Shown here: piece by piece, positions 4,744 to 5,701 of the stretch | How the letters are laid out: every line of letters starts with the position of its first letter | How positions within the stretch are numbered: the stretch's first letter is position 1 | NCBI GenBank assembly: GCA_015655035.1 | Contig: JAATFS010000138.1 | Location: 1-5,701 of the forward strand | Direction of reading: 5' to 3' | DNA: 5,701 bases | Source of the DNA: Lysobacterales bacterium | GTDB lineage: Bacteria; Pseudomonadota; Gammaproteobacteria; Xanthomonadales; Xanthomonadaceae | The notes under the pieces: generated by a model | What the model was told of the DNA's origin: nothing | The model's input: only the letters and a program-made list of their open reading frames with translations | Database searches by the model: none | Position numbers and translations under genes: made by a program

Positions 4744-5701
4744 CGCGCGGAATAAAAATTCCATGGCCGCGCGTCGGCAATGCAGCGGTGGCGTCGGCAC
4801 TCGCCGGCATCGGCGCGTGCCTGCTGCGACTGCACGCCGGCGATTGGTGGCTGGCCCCCCCACTGCCCTGGCAATGGCGCTGGGCCGGCATCAGCGTGAC
4901 GGCGTACGCCGCGCTGTGCGGCGTCCTCGCCTTGCGTACGCAGCGGCGCTCGGCACGGCACGATTCCCAGGCCAGCATCCTGATCGTCTGGGCCAGCCAG
5001 ACAGGCTTCGCACGGGAGTTGGCCGAACGTAGTGCCGCCGTGCTGGATGCCGCAGGCCAACCCGCTCGCCTACTTGCGCTGGAGCACGTCGATGCCACCA
5101 CGCTGGCCGCAACGACGCGCGTTCTATTCGTGGTCAGTACCAGCGGCATAGGAGATGCACCGGATCACGCCCAGCGCTTCGTGCGCGAGACGCTGATCCA
5201 GGCACCTGCGCTGTCCACCCTCGAATACGGTCTGTTGGCTGTGGGCGACCGCAACTACGGGCATTTCTGCGAATTCGGTCGCCGGCTCGACGCGTGGCTG
5301 GCACAGCACGGCGCACGTTCCCTGTTCGACCGGATCGAAGTCGACAATGCCGATCCGGATGCACTCCGCCATTGGCAACATCTGTTGGCGCACCTCTCCG
5401 GTGCCGCGTCGTCCAGTACGGATTGGATACAGCCGCACTATCGGCCTTGGCGGCTGCGCGAGCGCGACTTGCTCAATCCCGGCAGCGTCGGTGCGCCGGT
5501 GTACCGGATACGATTACTGCCAGCGAGCGAAGCGCTGCCGCAATGGCAACCCGGCGATATCGCGGAGATAGCTCCGCGCAATCCGCCGGCCGCCGTGCGA
5601 CGCTGGCTCGACATCCATGGCATGGAGGGCAGCCAACCGATCAACGGCAAACCACTGCGCGACTGGCTCGCCGAATCCCGGTTGCCCGCGAACATTCCCG
5701 C
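4740..5701 (+). CDS. Membrane-anchored flavodoxin/FAD reductase, CysJ/cytochrome P450 reductase-like (3' truncated)
   Basis: The frame is open from the ATG at 4740 to the end of the window, giving 320 residues with the C-terminus missing. The N-terminus holds one or two hydrophobic segments (about 13-29 and 48-65) followed by RTQRR, suggesting a membrane anchor with the rest in the cytosol. A flavodoxin-like FMN domain follows (about 79-200). It has the phosphate loop ASQTGFARELAE (85-96), VVSTSGIGDAPDHAQRF (131-147), and LAVGDRNYGHFCEFGRRLDAWL (starting at 166), which matches the cytochrome P450 reductase/CysJ pattern. The FAD domain begins near YRIRLLP, with QPGDIAEIAPRNP. A C-terminal NADPH-binding domain would be expected past the window. 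The start overlaps the apbE stop as ATGA, with GAGGG at 4732-4736 upstream, so translation is probably coupled. It most likely feeds NADPH electrons to the PepSY membrane protein. Sulfite reduction is less likely, since no cysI-type gene or other sulfur gene lies in the window. Confidence 0.88.
   Translation, partial: MTRGIKIPWPRVGNAAVASALAGIGACLLRLHAGDWWLAPPLPWQWRWAGISVTAYAALCGVLALRTQRRSARHDSQASILIVWASQTGFARELAERSAAVLDAAGQPARLLALEHVDATTLAATTRVLFVVSTSGIGDAPDHAQRFVRETLIQAPALSTLEYGLLAVGDRNYGHFCEFGRRLDAWLAQHGARSLFDRIEVDNADPDALRHWQHLLAHLSGAASSSTDWIQPHYRPWRLRERDLLNPGSVGAPVYRIRLLPASEALPQWQPGDIAEIAPRNPPAAVRRWLDIHGMEGSQPINGKPLRDWLAESRLPANIP

Noticed and set aside
4341..5060. A 239-codon minus-strand frame across the apbE/reductase junction
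   Set aside because: It overlaps two recognised plus-strand genes with conserved motifs and shows no domain pattern of its own.
1..5701. CRISPR arrays, tRNA or rRNA genes, insertion sequences
   Set aside because: No spaced direct repeats, RNA-gene-like segments, transposase frames or terminal inverted repeats were seen; almost all bases are covered by conserved-type genes.

Overview
The window is GC-rich throughout and tightly packed with plus-strand genes. Its protein sequences and gene order (Fiu/PiuA-type receptor, then a PKHD hydroxylase, then a PepSY/DUF2271/DUF4198/ApbE/flavoreductase run) suggest a gammaproteobacterium of the Xanthomonadaceae, most likely Xanthomonas or a close relative. 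That assignment rests on recalled protein resemblance, not a search.

Layout: (1) 1-744 is the 3' end of a TonB-dependent catecholate siderophore receptor resembling Fiu. (2) A perfect 11-bp stem-loop (783-808) lies between it and (3) 826-1500, a complete PiuC/YbiX-type Fe(II)/2-oxoglutarate hydroxylase. The same pairing occurs in E. coli (fiu-ybiX) and Pseudomonas (piuA-piuC). (4) A Fur-box-like sequence (1563-1581) precedes a second run of genes: a three-helix PepSY-associated membrane protein (1584-2258), an exported DUF2271 protein (2290-2805), an exported DUF4198 protein (2840-3643), a possible 26-codon leader ORF (3695-3775), an ApbE-type FAD:protein FMN transferase (3772-4743), and a membrane-anchored flavodoxin/FAD reductase related to CysJ (4740 to past the window end). 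The last gene runs off the 3' edge without a stop codon. Spacings of 31 and 34 nt, one 128-nt gap holding the leader ORF, and two ATGA start/stop overlaps indicate one operon.

How the genes could work together (inference): the receptor imports ferric catecholates. The operon looks like a transmembrane electron wire. NADPH electrons would enter the FAD/FMN reductase at the cytosolic face. They would cross the membrane through the PepSY protein, whose histidines sit in two layers suited to two b-type hemes. They would then reach a periplasmic DUF2271 protein that carries a D-x-x-T-G-x-T motif like those ApbE modifies with covalent FMN. The end target could be a ferric siderophore or another periplasmic metal, with the DUF4198 protein as a possible metal-binding partner. 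The most notable points are the flavinylation-like motif in the DUF2271 protein, the paired histidines in the PepSY protein, the missing signal peptide on ApbE, and the leader ORF that appears to drive apbE translation.
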